NCBI GenBank assembly: GCA_013215655.1
Contig: JABSOX010000001.1
Span: 37,322 to 101,321 of the forward strand
DNA: 64,000 nt
Origin: Colwellia sp.
GTDB taxonomy: Bacteria > Pseudomonadota > Gammaproteobacteria > Enterobacterales > Alteromonadaceae
Direction: 5' to 3'
The notes below the pieces were generated by a model. It did no database searches, was not told where the DNA came from, and saw only the letters and a program-made list of their open reading frames with translations. The position numbers and the translations under genes are program-made. How positions within the stretch are numbered: the first letter of the stretch is position 1; every line of letters starts with the position of its first letter. Shown here one piece after another: positions 38,031 to 47,487 of this stretch.

Positions 38031-39029
38031 ATGTTCGAAGCGGATACACTGGCAGTAATTTTTGTTGGTTTGATGGGGTTATCCATTTTACTTTATGCTA
38101 TTTTGGATGGTTACGATTTAGGTGTGGGTATTTTACTGCCGCTAGACCAGGGCAATGAATGCGATACGATGATCGCTTCTATCGGTCCTTTTTGGGATGC
38201 CAATGAAACCTGGTTAGTACTTGCTATTGGTTTATTGCTAATCGCATTTCCTAGCGCACATAGCTTTATTTTCAAAGAACTTTATCTACCAACGGCGATA
38301 CTTTTGGTTAGTTTGGTATTACGTGGTGTTGCTTTTGATTTTAGAGCTAAGGCGGCTTTTAGTCACAAACCTACTTGGAATAAAGTGTTTAAAGTAGGTT
38401 CGTTATTAGCCGCTTTAAGTCAAGGTTACATGTTAGGTATGTACGTGATGGGTTTTGAAAATACGTTAATGGCGTATGCTTTTAGTCTGTTAAGTGCCTT
38501 TGGTGTTGCAGCGGCCTACACTTATATTGGTGCAGCATGGTTAATTATGAAAACCGAAGGGGCATTACAAAAACAAGCGGTGCAGTGGGCGAAAAAGTCA
38601 GGATGGATTTGCCTTATTGGTATGATCGCCGTGTCGATTGTTAACCCTCTGATTAATACAGAAGTTTATCTAAAATGGTTTTCTTGGCCCAATATGCTTT
38701 ATATTTTACCGCTGCCAATCGTTTGTTTTGCGTTATTTGCAGTGAGTAATCAGCAACTAAAATACTTACCCCAAAAAGATGATAAGAATTGCTGGCTGCC
38801 ATTTGTTACCGCGGTAATGTTGTTCGTTTTATGTTTTTTTGCATTAGCCTTTAGTTTCTTCCCCTATATAGTGCCAGGAAAAATTACCATTTGGCAGTCA
38901 GCTGCCGCGCCAGAATCATTGAGCTTTATTCTATGGGGAGCTATTGTGGTAGTTCCGGTGATCATCAGTTATACCGCTTTTTCTTATCGTGTTTTCTGGG
39001 GCAAGGTGCAAGAGCTACGATATTATTGA
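38031..39029 (+). CDS. cioB: Cyanide-insensitive (bd-type) quinol oxidase subunit II
   Basis: 332 residues with about eight membrane helices. Family signatures are YAILDGYDLGVGILLPL, WDANETWLVLAIGLLLIAFP and LRGVAFDFRAKAAFSHKPTW. It is the structural partner of CioA. The short spacing and shared strand show one operon. No small CydX-like gene is recognisable after it, as expected for CIO-type oxidases. Confidence 0.92.
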   Translation: MFEADTLAVIFVGLMGLSILLYAILDGYDLGVGILLPLDQGNECDTMIASIGPFWDANETWLVLAIGLLLIAFPSAHSFIFKELYLPTAILLVSLVLRGVAFDFRAKAAFSHKPTWNKVFKVGSLLAALSQGYMLGMYVMGFENTLMAYAFSLLSAFGVAAAYTYIGAAWLIMKTEGALQKQAVQWAKKSGWICLIGMIAVSIVNPLINTEVYLKWFSWPNMLYILPLPIVCFALFAVSNQQLKYLPQKDDKNCWLPFVTAVMLFVLCFFALAFSFFPYIVPGKITIWQSAAAPESLSFILWGAIVVVPVIISYTAFSYRVFWGKVQELRYY

Positions 39030-39245
39030 TATTATTGTAAGAGAGCAATAAAGCCTCATACCAAGTATTAAAGTATCATTCTGGGTAATAGAGATTCATA
39101 CTAGAATTATTAAAAAAACCGAAATTAGCGGTCATTTTTGTGGTTGATTTATGAGCGGATGGTTGCTAAAAATTATTTTCGATACATTTTCTAATGATTG
39201 AGAAGTTTTCGTAATATCCATTATCGACAAAAACCACCTGTTTGT

Positions 39246-39276
39246 AATCCCAGCTATTACACTGGGATTATTATTA
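39246..39276. terminator. Hairpin between cioB and the convergent lipoprotein gene
   Basis: AATCCCAG and CTGGGATT form an 8-bp perfect stem (39246-39269) followed on the plus strand by ATTATTATT. The T content is modest, so terminator function is likely but not strong. Confidence 0.5.
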
Positions 39277-39295
39277 AATATGGTGTTTTTGGCTA

Positions 39296-40585
39296 TTAGT
39301 GGTAAAGATCGTAAAAGCCTTTGATCGTTTTACCCATTATTTCCACACCTTTTGTTGCGGTCGCATTCTCGATGTCAACTTCATAAACATGCGCGGATTC
39401 TTCCGTTTCTACACTGACATAAACTTTGCCATCAACAATTTCTACAGGAGAGGTGTAGCGTTTTTGATGTAATGGTACATCATGAACATCAGTCACCGTT
39501 TTTGCGACTAAATCAATGATCACCAATTTTTGGGTGATCAGATCTTTAGCAAATGCCGACCACGGTGCCGTTTCTTCTTCATTAATGACAATACGGGCGA
39601 TTGCTTTATTGTCACCAACATAGTCAAACCAAAACAATTTGCCACCGTCTGTTGCCGCTTCAATATCAAAGTAATAGTTAGCATCAAATTCAGTTTCACC
39701 ATCGTTTATACGAAGTATCGCTGATACTTTAGTTGATGCTGGGCTAAAACCTGCTGACTCGGCACCATTTGACATGGTATATAAATCGCCATTATCAACC
39801 TTTATCATGCTGCTGGTTACACCGTTAACGCCAATGTTACTGGCACGATCATCACTGATGATTTTTATTGGTTGCGCGCCATCAACGACTGGATAGTCAA
39901 AAACCGCAACAAAGGCAGTATCAGCTTCAGGCGTTGCGTACCAGCCTTGGTCATCGAGCTTTTGAAATGGAACAAAGAGTAGGTCATCACGTACTACTAA
40001 TGCCGTCGGCCAAGCTACTGTGCCTTCACCAGGAGTACCAGTATCAAAGTCATGAATGGTATAGTTGACTTTATCGGTTACTTTTCCGGTGTCAGCGTCT
40101 ACCGTATAAAGTGTACGGGTCGTATGTGTACCATCACTTGGCGCATCAGAGGCAAGTAAGGTTGTATCGTCTACCGAGCCAAACATCACTAACGGATTGT
40201 CAAAGACAAATGAGGTTAATTTTTCAACATCGCCATCATCGTTAACTTTATAAGAAGTCGTCTCGAAATTTTCATAGCCAGAAACAAAGAGGGTATTGCC
40301 GACCGGATAATAAAAATTCCAACCTTGTTGCTCTATGCCGACACCATCAGCTGATAATGCTTCATTGCTAATGGATGTTTGTGTAACCAGATATTCAGCT
40401 TCACCTTCACCCGCTGTTTTAATGGCAAAAGTAAACGGACCCGGCTCAACCACCGGCTCTTCAACAGCTGGCGTTGGTGTTGGCGGAGGCGTGATCACAG
40501 GATCGGGTGTAGAACTGCCACCACCGCCACACGCGGTGAGTGACAATGATGCAATAAGCAATGACAAAGTTTTTAAGTTAAACAT
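39296..40585 (-). CDS. DUF4374 lipoprotein, XusB-like siderophore-binding candidate
   Basis: 429 residues with a lipoprotein signal (LLIASLSLTAC, lipidated Cys19) followed by a Gly/Pro-rich tether (GGGGSSTPDPVITPPPTPTP). The rest is a repeated beta structure, probably a propeller, with the composition of DUF4374. In Bacteroides, XusB has this domain and binds xenosiderophores for the receptor XusA; that parallel is recall plus context, not a computed match. It follows the TonB receptor by 17 bp on the same strand, below a Fur box. The Cys is followed by Gly, so sorting to the outer membrane is expected. Confidence 0.72.
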   Translation of the reverse strand: MFNLKTLSLLIASLSLTACGGGGSSTPDPVITPPPTPTPAVEEPVVEPGPFTFAIKTAGEGEAEYLVTQTSISNEALSADGVGIEQQGWNFYYPVGNTLFVSGYENFETTSYKVNDDGDVEKLTSFVFDNPLVMFGSVDDTTLLASDAPSDGTHTTRTLYTVDADTGKVTDKVNYTIHDFDTGTPGEGTVAWPTALVVRDDLLFVPFQKLDDQGWYATPEADTAFVAVFDYPVVDGAQPIKIISDDRASNIGVNGVTSSMIKVDNGDLYTMSNGAESAGFSPASTKVSAILRINDGETEFDANYYFDIEAATDGGKLFWFDYVGDNKAIARIVINEEETAPWSAFAKDLITQKLVIIDLVAKTVTDVHDVPLHQKRYTSPVEIVDGKVYVSVETEESAHVYEVDIENATATKGVEIMGKTIKGFYDLYH

Positions 40586-40602
40586 GATGGTCCTTATTTT
40601 CT

Positions 40603-42807
40603 TTAATAAACGTATCTAAATTTTAGGTAGAAAGCTCTACCGGGTTTTTCAATGTTGAAATTGTCGTAGATTTCGGCATCAAAAATATTTCGTGCAGATA
40701 AAGACAGGTTGTAGTCTCCGTCTGCAAACATGTATTGAATGTCGATATCGTGAGTGAGTTGTTTAGGTATATATAATTTGTCATCTTGATTGCCCGAACC
40801 TTCCCAGTTAAGAAAAAACTTTTCTATAAAAGCAGTTGTCCAAAAGAGGGTGAGCTGGTCGTTGGCGATATCAAAGCTTGCGGATAAGCGTATATTGGCA
40901 AAAAGGTAAGGTTCATTTGGCATGCGATTGTTATAGTTGAAATCGCGGTCGCCATCGGTATCAAGCCTCGATTTATTAAGCAAGTCTTGATAAGTGGCGT
41001 TAAACTGTACGGAATAATTATCATAAAACGTTAAGTAGTAAGAACTCTCAATACCGGTTGTTTCTACTTTTTGCAGGTTTTTATATTGACCATAAACGAC
41101 TCTATCGGGCACATAATAAATAAAGTCACTTGAGTCTCGATAAAAGACATTGGTTTCAAACAGGCTGAACGTATTTTCGCTGGAAAACTCAAACTTTGCG
41201 CCTAAATTCATATTATGGCTTTGTTCTGGATTTAAATGTGCGTTAGGACGAACATATTGCCCGGTACCTAATATTTCTTGCGCTTGTGGTAGGCGATAAG
41301 TATTTTCGTATGATGCTTTTAAGAGAAACTGTGGGTTAACTTGATAACTTAAAGCAGTGCCATAGCCCGTATTGTTAAAATCGATATGCGTTTTAATATT
41401 CTGTAAGTTGAAATTGATACTTTCTTCTGCATTTATCTCGCCGGTAAAGATATAGTGCTTGGCAAAGATATTGATATTTAATGCCTGGTTTAGTGCTTTG
41501 CTATCAAAAGCTAAGCCAATAACAGATTTACGGATCCAATTGGGCAAACTAAAGGCAACATTGTTAGCATTTAAGTTGTCTTTACCTTTTCGTTTTAGGT
41601 AATTAGCGCTGTAATTTAATGAAATATTGCTGTTGTCAGATAGATAATACTGGCCAGAAAGGCTTGCTCTAAAAACATTATCTTTGAGTGTGAATTTTGA
41701 CCTGCTGGCTAGCTCTCCTTGAGCTTTATCTTGTTTTTCTTTAAATTGACCATGCCAGTCATAATCACGAGAATAGCTATCATTTGTAGTTTCATTGACG
41801 CTACCCGACAACAGGTAGGCATTAACTGAAAAATCACTAAACGATTTTTTGTAAAGCGTGGACAGTAATGTTGTTTGGTTATCCGTATGGTATTTTCCAA
41901 AAACCTCATTGATTGAAGTCGTAGGGTGTTGTTCGTTATTACGGTTAGCTGCGTGAGTGACGGATAGTGAAAGTTCATCAGCGTACCAAGTATTGGTTAC
42001 GCCTGATTTAATATTGACCATAGCGGCACTATATTGATCATTAAAACGCTTTACACGCATGGTACCAAGTACGTTGCCAAACTTGTCAATTTCACTAACG
42101 TTATTCATCCAATAGTTGTTGTCAGAATGTTCAGCATTGGCGGAAACTCGCAAAAAATAATCATTATTGAGATCGGTTTGCACAAAAGCTGTCGCTTTAT
42201 GGGTATTAAATGAACCATAGGTATAGGATAGATCGACAAGCTCTTGATTTAACTCTGGTGTAATAATATTAATTGCACCACCGAGGGCATCGGCGCCTAA
42301 GGTTATAGGTACAACGCCCTTGTAAATTTCAATTTTTTCCACCAAGTTAGCTGGGAAATTTAACGCGGAGCCGAAGTCTTCCATCGGGATACCATCAAAA
42401 AAGTATCGAATTTGATTACCTGACAATCCGTTTAGAGCCAAATTGAATTCGGATCCTAAACCGCCATTTTGGCGAACAGTGATACCTGGAGAACGTTGTA
42501 ATATTTGCGTTAAGTTGTAATTAGAGTTCTTAAATTCTTCGGTCAGTAATAGATCTACCTTAAAGCCTGATGACAATAATTTCTTTGTACTGTCTCGGCC
42601 AAGCACGGCTATTTTTTCAATACTTTCTGTGTCTGTAATCTTTGTATCTTTGAACATTGCTGCAGATTCACTAGCCGAAACTACCAAGTAGGGGTTTAAA
42701 ATTAGACCTACCAGTAACATTGGCTTTACTATTTTTAGATAGCGAAACCTTATTTTTGTGACGAAAGTGGATAATAAAGACGAAGGCGAGAATTGGACAA
42801 AAAACAA
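40603..42807 (-). CDS. TonB-dependent receptor, Fur-controlled, XusA-like
   Basis: 734 residues. A TTG at 42805-42807 with AAGAGG six bases upstream is the best start; the ATG at residue 30 is a second choice. A signal region (to about LVVSAS) precedes the plug (about 60-190: LTQILQRSPGITVRQNGGLG, GVVPITLGADALGGAINIIT) and the barrel, which ends FYLKFRYVY. The plug's GADALGGAINI is typical of iron-chelate receptors. It should import a ferric siderophore or haem-like chelate. It is the first gene of a unit with the DUF4374 lipoprotein, and diverges from a PepSY protein across a Fur box. Confidence 0.88.
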   Translation of the reverse strand: MFFVQFSPSSLLSTFVTKIRFRYLKIVKPMLLVGLILNPYLVVSASESAAMFKDTKITDTESIEKIAVLGRDSTKKLLSSGFKVDLLLTEEFKNSNYNLTQILQRSPGITVRQNGGLGSEFNLALNGLSGNQIRYFFDGIPMEDFGSALNFPANLVEKIEIYKGVVPITLGADALGGAINIITPELNQELVDLSYTYGSFNTHKATAFVQTDLNNDYFLRVSANAEHSDNNYWMNNVSEIDKFGNVLGTMRVKRFNDQYSAAMVNIKSGVTNTWYADELSLSVTHAANRNNEQHPTTSINEVFGKYHTDNQTTLLSTLYKKSFSDFSVNAYLLSGSVNETTNDSYSRDYDWHGQFKEKQDKAQGELASRSKFTLKDNVFRASLSGQYYLSDNSNISLNYSANYLKRKGKDNLNANNVAFSLPNWIRKSVIGLAFDSKALNQALNINIFAKHYIFTGEINAEESINFNLQNIKTHIDFNNTGYGTALSYQVNPQFLLKASYENTYRLPQAQEILGTGQYVRPNAHLNPEQSHNMNLGAKFEFSSENTFSLFETNVFYRDSSDFIYYVPDRVVYGQYKNLQKVETTGIESSYYLTFYDNYSVQFNATYQDLLNKSRLDTDGDRDFNYNNRMPNEPYLFANIRLSASFDIANDQLTLFWTTAFIEKFFLNWEGSGNQDDKLYIPKQLTHDIDIQYMFADGDYNLSLSARNIFDAEIYDNFNIEKPGRAFYLKFRYVY

Positions 42808-42871
42808 AGAAAACCTCTTAAAACATAATGTATTGTGTTAAATAAAACGCAATGATGACAGCGCTTACATT

Positions 42872-42890
42872 GCTAATGGTAATCATTATC
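42872..42890. promoter_or_regulatory. Fur box between TonB receptor and PepSY genes
   Basis: GCTAATGGTAATCATTATC agrees with the 19-bp Fur consensus GATAATGATAATCATTATC at 16 positions and continues as ATCATTG. It sits between the divergent starts and can repress both units when iron is plentiful. Confidence 0.85.
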
Positions 42891-43072
42891 ATCATTGTTT
42901 ACATTTTAGTCAAACATTATTGCAAATTGTTTGTGTTCGTATTTACAGGAGGGAGCCTTTTATCTATGATAGCGAGCTTCAAATAAGAAAAAAACGCATA
43001 AACGGTCGTTATGCTGTCGTTTATTGTTCTTTGAGAGAAGTGAACTACATTGACTATTTAGGAATGTCAAAA

Positions 43073-44194
43073 ATGAGAAAAAGCCTATTTAAATGGCATT
43101 CATACGGCGCGCTTATCGCCTTAATACCATTATTTATCATATCTATTACCGGCAGTATATTAGTGTTTAAGGTAGAAATTGATACTTTGTTAATGCCCGA
43201 TAAAATGCTGGTTAGTGCAGATAGTCCAAATCAAAGATTACCGTTAGATACGCTGACGGCAGAAATTAAAAAGCAATTTCCGCGTTATGAGATAGGGACG
43301 TGGGAAATTTTCGATGAACATACTCGTACCGACACGGCTTATATCATTGAACAAAATTCGAATAATTGGTTTAAAGTTTATTTAAATCAATATACGGGTG
43401 AGATATTGTCAACTCCTGTTGGCTTGTCAGAAAATATAACCGATTGGTTACTCGATCTTCATTATAAATTACTACTAGAAACGAAGGGTATGTTTGTTGG
43501 CGCTATTGTATCCGTAATATTATTGTTTTTAGGAATAAGTGGCATTGTTTTATATCGAAAGTTTTGGTCAAATTTTTTTACACTTCGACTAAAAAAGGCG
43601 CGGCGGATATTTTTTAGTGATCTGCATAAAATGGTGGGTATAGCGAGTTCTCCTGTTATTATTATTCTTGCTTTTACTGGAGCCTATTGGAATATAGCTG
43701 AGGTGATCCACGAAGTATCAGATCATATTATTGAAGAACCTTACCTGATTAAAAGTGCGCTATACAGTCCTAGCCTTTCACTTGACCAATTGCATAGCCA
43801 AACTAAAAATCACCTTGAAAGCTTTGAAGCGACATACCTAGTATTGCCATACAAGCCCGCTATGAATATTACCTTTTACGGTAAAGTAGCCTCAGGTAAT
43901 CCATTGACAAGTAACTATGCAAGTACGATAAGTTACGATAAAAATTCAGGCGCGTTGATCAATACACAAGACGTAAGAAGCGCGAATGCTTTGCATGTAA
44001 GTGTTGATAGTTTTAGAAAACTTCATTTTGGTCATTTTGCTGGGTTAACTAGTCAGGTGATTTGGTGTTTATTAGGGCTAAGTCCGGTGATTCTTGCATT
44101 TACCGGCCTATATTTATATTGGTTTAGAAATAGAAAAAATAAAATATTACAAAAGCAGTTTACGAGTAAAAGGGGGGCAGCTAATTTCAGTTAA
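43073..44194 (+). CDS. PepSY-domain membrane protein, XusC-like
   Basis: The ATG at 43073, with AGGA nine bases upstream, gives 374 residues beginning MRKSLFKWHSYGALIALIPL. About four membrane helices carry conserved His: FKWHSYG, WLLDLHYKLLL, FFSDLHKMVGIASS and HFGHFAGLTSQV. Two soluble PepSY segments lie between. This is the PepSY_TM family, some members of which are haem-bearing reductases in siderophore uptake. Here it probably releases iron by reducing the imported chelate. It is divergent from the receptor and shares its Fur box. Confidence 0.82.
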   Translation: MRKSLFKWHSYGALIALIPLFIISITGSILVFKVEIDTLLMPDKMLVSADSPNQRLPLDTLTAEIKKQFPRYEIGTWEIFDEHTRTDTAYIIEQNSNNWFKVYLNQYTGEILSTPVGLSENITDWLLDLHYKLLLETKGMFVGAIVSVILLFLGISGIVLYRKFWSNFFTLRLKKARRIFFSDLHKMVGIASSPVIIILAFTGAYWNIAEVIHEVSDHIIEEPYLIKSALYSPSLSLDQLHSQTKNHLESFEATYLVLPYKPAMNITFYGKVASGNPLTSNYASTISYDKNSGALINTQDVRSANALHVSVDSFRKLHFGHFAGLTSQVIWCLLGLSPVILAFTGLYLYWFRNRKNKILQKQFTSKRGAANFS

Positions 44195-44841
44195 TTAGGA
44201 AAAAGAGTGTGCACTTCATTTGTTCATTAATATGAATATAAATTCGTACTGTGGAGAAAACACTATGGCTGAGTTGTAAGCTACTCGTGCAATAGACATA
44301 TTTTCAGTTAACATAACCTAAACGGAGTCATGACAGTATTGTATTGTTTTAGGATTAAAAAAATATCCGTTCATGATCTTTTGAAGTAGTAATAGCTGAT
44401 ATTTTATCCCTTTAACCGGTTTCGTGTAATTGATGCGTACTATGATTTGATCTATTACCACGATATTATCAATACAAAATCATAATCCTAATGACCGTAA
44501 AGCGTTACTTGATCTTACCCCTTACATCACATCTTACAAAATTTGTGCATATAAAATTAAGGAGTTCTTTTGCTAAGGACTTCTTGGTGCGCGTTGCTGA
44601 CGTTAGCTTTTAAATTTTGCTATATATTTTCTAATGATTCCGTTTATGTAATGTTACTGACGCATCGGTACAATAGTAGTTATATTTTTTGCCACATTTC
44701 ATCATTATTCGAACATGTTTCTAACTGGATTTAAGAATATACTAGGATTCACCAAACAATACGTAGACTAAGCTCTATAGAAGTTTAAAGTCATGCGGTT
44801 AATCGTCTCTTAAAGTGACGTTAGATAAGAAGGGAAGTTTA
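44195..44841. other. Intergenic region with a copy of the dispersed repeat
   Basis: No gene is seen apart from tiny frames. The sequence around 44455-44485 (TATCAATACAAAATCATAATCC) and 44572-44637 belongs to the dispersed repeat described separately. Confidence 0.5.
44572..44637 (+). repeat. Dispersed repeat, copy A (3' part)
   Basis: GCTAAGGACTTCTTGGTGCG followed by CGTTGCTGACGTTAG and TATATATTTTCTAATGA. The first 21 bases are identical to copies at 46943 and 58510, and the last block is also shared. Confidence 0.7.
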
Positions 44842-45507
44842 ATGTACAAAGTCTCTATCTTCATATTACTTACCTATCTACTTTCATTCGAATTATTAGC
44901 AAATAATATATTTACTAGCTTTCCAAAAGCTATAGATAAAAATGGAAAATATGTGTTCTACTCCCACGGATATGGCGTGGAAGGAAGTGATCCTACGCCA
45001 GTACACAAACGTTGGGGCACTTATGATTTTCCCAAGGTAAAAGAAGCATTAAGTGATGTTGACTATAATTTAATTGCTTACCATCGACTGTCAAAGACAG
45101 AGCCGATTCAATTTGCCAAAAAAATTGCTGACGATGTTCGTACACTTATTTCCGCAGGAGTCAAACCGAGTAGCATCTTTTTACTTGGCTTTTCAAAAGG
45201 GGGCGGGATTTCTATCCGTGCATCAAACGAACTTAAATCAAATAATGTGAATTTAATAATCTTGGCAGCCTGTACAGGTCCGATAAAGAGCGATAACGAT
45301 ATTAAAGCTTTTGGCAATGTACTATCCATTTATGAAATTTCCGATACGGTAAAGTCTTGCCAGTTTTTAAAGGATAGAAGTGAGCAGATAAAGTCTTTTT
45401 CTGAAATTTCTATCAATACTGGAAAAGGCCATGGGGCATTCTATATCCCTCTAAATGATTGGATTGAACCCGTAAAAAAATGGATAAAAACGAAAGGTAA
45501 TGGGTAA
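44842..45507 (+). CDS. Exported alpha/beta-hydrolase-like protein
   Basis: The ATG at 44842 follows AAGGGAAG; 221 residues with a signal peptide (MYKVSIFILLTYLLSFELLA). The nucleophile elbow is GFSKGGG with Ser118, and the other triad members are probably Asp168 (YEISDTV) and His197 (GKGHGAF). The oxyanion-side motif is VFYSHGYGVEG. It is probably a periplasmic esterase or lipase-like enzyme of unknown substrate. The methyltransferase gene follows after 78 bp. Confidence 0.68.
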   Translation: MYKVSIFILLTYLLSFELLANNIFTSFPKAIDKNGKYVFYSHGYGVEGSDPTPVHKRWGTYDFPKVKEALSDVDYNLIAYHRLSKTEPIQFAKKIADDVRTLISAGVKPSSIFLLGFSKGGGISIRASNELKSNNVNLIILAACTGPIKSDNDIKAFGNVLSIYEISDTVKSCQFLKDRSEQIKSFSEISINTGKGHGAFYIPLNDWIEPVKKWIKTKGNG

Positions 45508-45585
45508 GTACTTGTGAACATAGAAGTTACTCGCTGTGCTTCCTATTTATCAGTAAGAAAATATTTATATTATAGGGGAATTAAT

Positions 45586-46266
45586 GTGGAAGTATTAAGC
45601 GATAGAAAAATTCTAGACTCATGGGCGAAAAACGTATCCCCATGGGTCAAAGCTATTAAAAATGGACAGATTGAGAGTAGAAGGATTGCTACTGACCAAG
45701 CAATTATAGAGACCATAACATCGGTTTCAGGGAACAAGGTTCTTGATATCGGTTGTGGTGAAGGTTGGCTCGTTCGTGAGCTGCTTTTTTTAGGGTTATC
45801 TGCGACAGGTATTGACGCAATTGAAGCATTAATAAATAAGGCAAAGGAACTTGGAGATGGTTTATATAAAGTCCTTGAATATGAAAAAATGTCTTCCAGA
45901 ACTATTGATGAAAAATATGACATTGCTGTCTGTAATTTTTCACTTTTGGGCAAAGAGTCCGTAGAGCACATTTTCAAAATAATCCCTTCCATCCTAAATG
46001 ACAATGGTTACTTCATAATACAAACCTTACATCCAAATGTCAGTTGTGGTGAACTCCCATATATAGACGGTTGGCGTGAAGGTTCGTGGACTGGCTTTAG
46101 CAATGAATTTAGTGATCCTGCGCCTTGGTATTTTCGAACTATTGAATCTTGGTCTAATTTGTTTCACAAACATGGGCTTAAATTGATTCAGTTAAAGGAA
46201 CCTATAAATCTTAATACGGGAAAACCCGCATCTTTGATAATGATAGGCCACGCGGTTATTCAATAA
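45586..46266 (+). CDS. Class I SAM-dependent methyltransferase
   Basis: The start is best set at the GTG at 45586, preceded by AGGGGAA at 45573-45579, giving 226 residues beginning MEVLSDRKILDSWAKNVSPW; a longer frame adds 24 codons with no good ribosome-binding site. Motif I is VLDIGCGEGWLVRELLFLG, with acidic motif II (ATGIDAIEAL) and DIAVCNFSLLG. The C-terminal half has WREGSWTGF and PAPWYFRTIESW, typical of a small-molecule methyltransferase family. The substrate is unknown. Confidence 0.82.
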   Translation: MEVLSDRKILDSWAKNVSPWVKAIKNGQIESRRIATDQAIIETITSVSGNKVLDIGCGEGWLVRELLFLGLSATGIDAIEALINKAKELGDGLYKVLEYEKMSSRTIDEKYDIAVCNFSLLGKESVEHIFKIIPSILNDNGYFIIQTLHPNVSCGELPYIDGWREGSWTGFSNEFSDPAPWYFRTIESWSNLFHKHGLKLIQLKEPINLNTGKPASLIMIGHAVIQ

Positions 46267-46330
46267 ACTATTAATTATATTGTGTTCATTTCGTCCCTTG
46301 TTGTGGATTTATGTTTATTAGGGATGGCTT

Positions 46331-46729
46331 ATGCTTCAAGGTCTCAATCACATTACAATTGCGGTTAATGATTTAGATGAATCATTTTATTTTTACGTTA
46401 ATTTACTTGGTATGGTTCCACATGCAAGATGGACAAAAGGTGCATATTTATCCCTAAATGAACTTTGGTTTTGTTTGTCGTGTGATACAGCAATACCAAG
46501 TAACGATTATAGTCATTTAGCCTTTGATGTTTCAGCATCCAATTTTCAAGAAGTTAAATCTAAAATTCTTAATGCAGGAATTAAACAATGGAAGCAGAAT
46601 AATAGCGAAGGTGACTCTCTTTATTTTCTAGATCCAAATAGACATAAATTGCAGTTGCATGTTGGTAATTTGTTTAACCGACTGGAAGCTTTAAAGTTAA
46701 CTCCATATGATGGTTTACAGTTTTATTGA
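46331..46729 (+). CDS. FosA-like fosfomycin glutathione transferase homologue, altered metal site
   Basis: 132 residues, almost the FosA length (135), and similar along its whole length: LNHITIAV, LLGMVPHARWTKGAYLS, LWFCLS, DYSHLAFDVS, WKQNNSEGDSLYFLDP and PYDGLQFY. FosA adds glutathione to fosfomycin with Mn(II) and K+. The equivalents of His7, Thr9, Tyr39, Trp46, His64 (here His62), Lys90 (Lys88), Ser94 (Ser92) and Arg119 (Arg117) are present. The third metal ligand, Glu110 in FosA, is Gln108 here (HKLQLHVG), and the position of Arg93 is Asn91. The protein may be inactive, use metal differently or have another substrate. Confidence 0.8.
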   Translation: MLQGLNHITIAVNDLDESFYFYVNLLGMVPHARWTKGAYLSLNELWFCLSCDTAIPSNDYSHLAFDVSASNFQEVKSKILNAGIKQWKQNNSEGDSLYFLDPNRHKLQLHVGNLFNRLEALKLTPYDGLQFY

Positions 46730-46795
46730 GTGTAACTATAACAAATCAATAAAGACGAGACTATTTATCGTTGGTTCTTGGTTGTCCCAATAAAT

Positions 46796-47011
46796 TTTAA
46801 CCAACTATTAATAGAAAATTAATTAGGTGTTATCAATACAAAAGCTAATCCCACCTGTCCAATTGCCTGCAATTGCTAGTGTCTCTTTTGTGGTGAAAGT
46901 TAGCCTTAGATAGTTATAAAATAACAATGAAAAATAATATACCGCTAAGGACTTCTTGGTGCGCACAGAAGACATTAACCTCTATTTATTTGCCATATAT
47001 TTTCTAATGAA
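46796..47011 (+). repeat. Dispersed repeat, copy B (longest)
   Basis: The block runs from TTAACCAACTATTAATAG through GGTGTTATCAATACAAAAGC and TTTTGTGGTGAAAGTTAGCC to GCTAAGGACTTCTTGGTGCG and CATATATTTTCTAATGAA. From 46889 on it is about 90 percent identical to copy D at 58456; the first 47 bases resemble copy C. Frames are interrupted. The rest of 46730-47487 shows no gene. Confidence 0.75.
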
Positions 47012-47487
47012 GAGTTCCTGTCATATTACAGCGAAGCTTTAGTAATAAACCCAAATCAATCTTTTTAAATGATAACCCATTGATATTATTTAGGCTTCTC
47101 AAAAACATCCAAGCCCTAACGAAAACAAAACATCTTTAGTTTGTAAGGTGCTGAAAGTATGACTATTAATGCGAATTAAATTACAGTTATGGGACGGATG
47201 TTACTGATAAATCTCCAGAATAAGCGTTAGTATCCTTTTACTTTAAATCACTTAAAGCGGAGAAATCTCCAGCTTCTCCTCTTCTTTGATGTTACTACAT
47301 ATCCAAAGCTATCTTTATGTTGTTTTCTAGTTAGTGCATCAAAAATAATGAATTTAGTGTGGCTGAAAAATATAAGCCAAAGCCAAAAATAAAGTGTGTT
47401 AGTAAGCTGCGAAATATTGCTACCATTTTGATTTCTTCAACAATGTAACTTAATATAAAATGGGTAGTAAAAGAATAAGGGAATAAA

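Noticed and set aside
39140..39215. Another copy of the dispersed repeat (ending TTTTCTAATGATTGA)
   Set aside because: Only the AT-rich end resembles the family; the GGACTTCTTGGTGCGC core is absent.
44842..46729. Integron-cassette origin for the hydrolase, methyltransferase and FosA-like genes
   Set aside because: The gaps between genes lack attC features (no paired GTTRRRY/RYYYAAC core sites), and no integrase is present.
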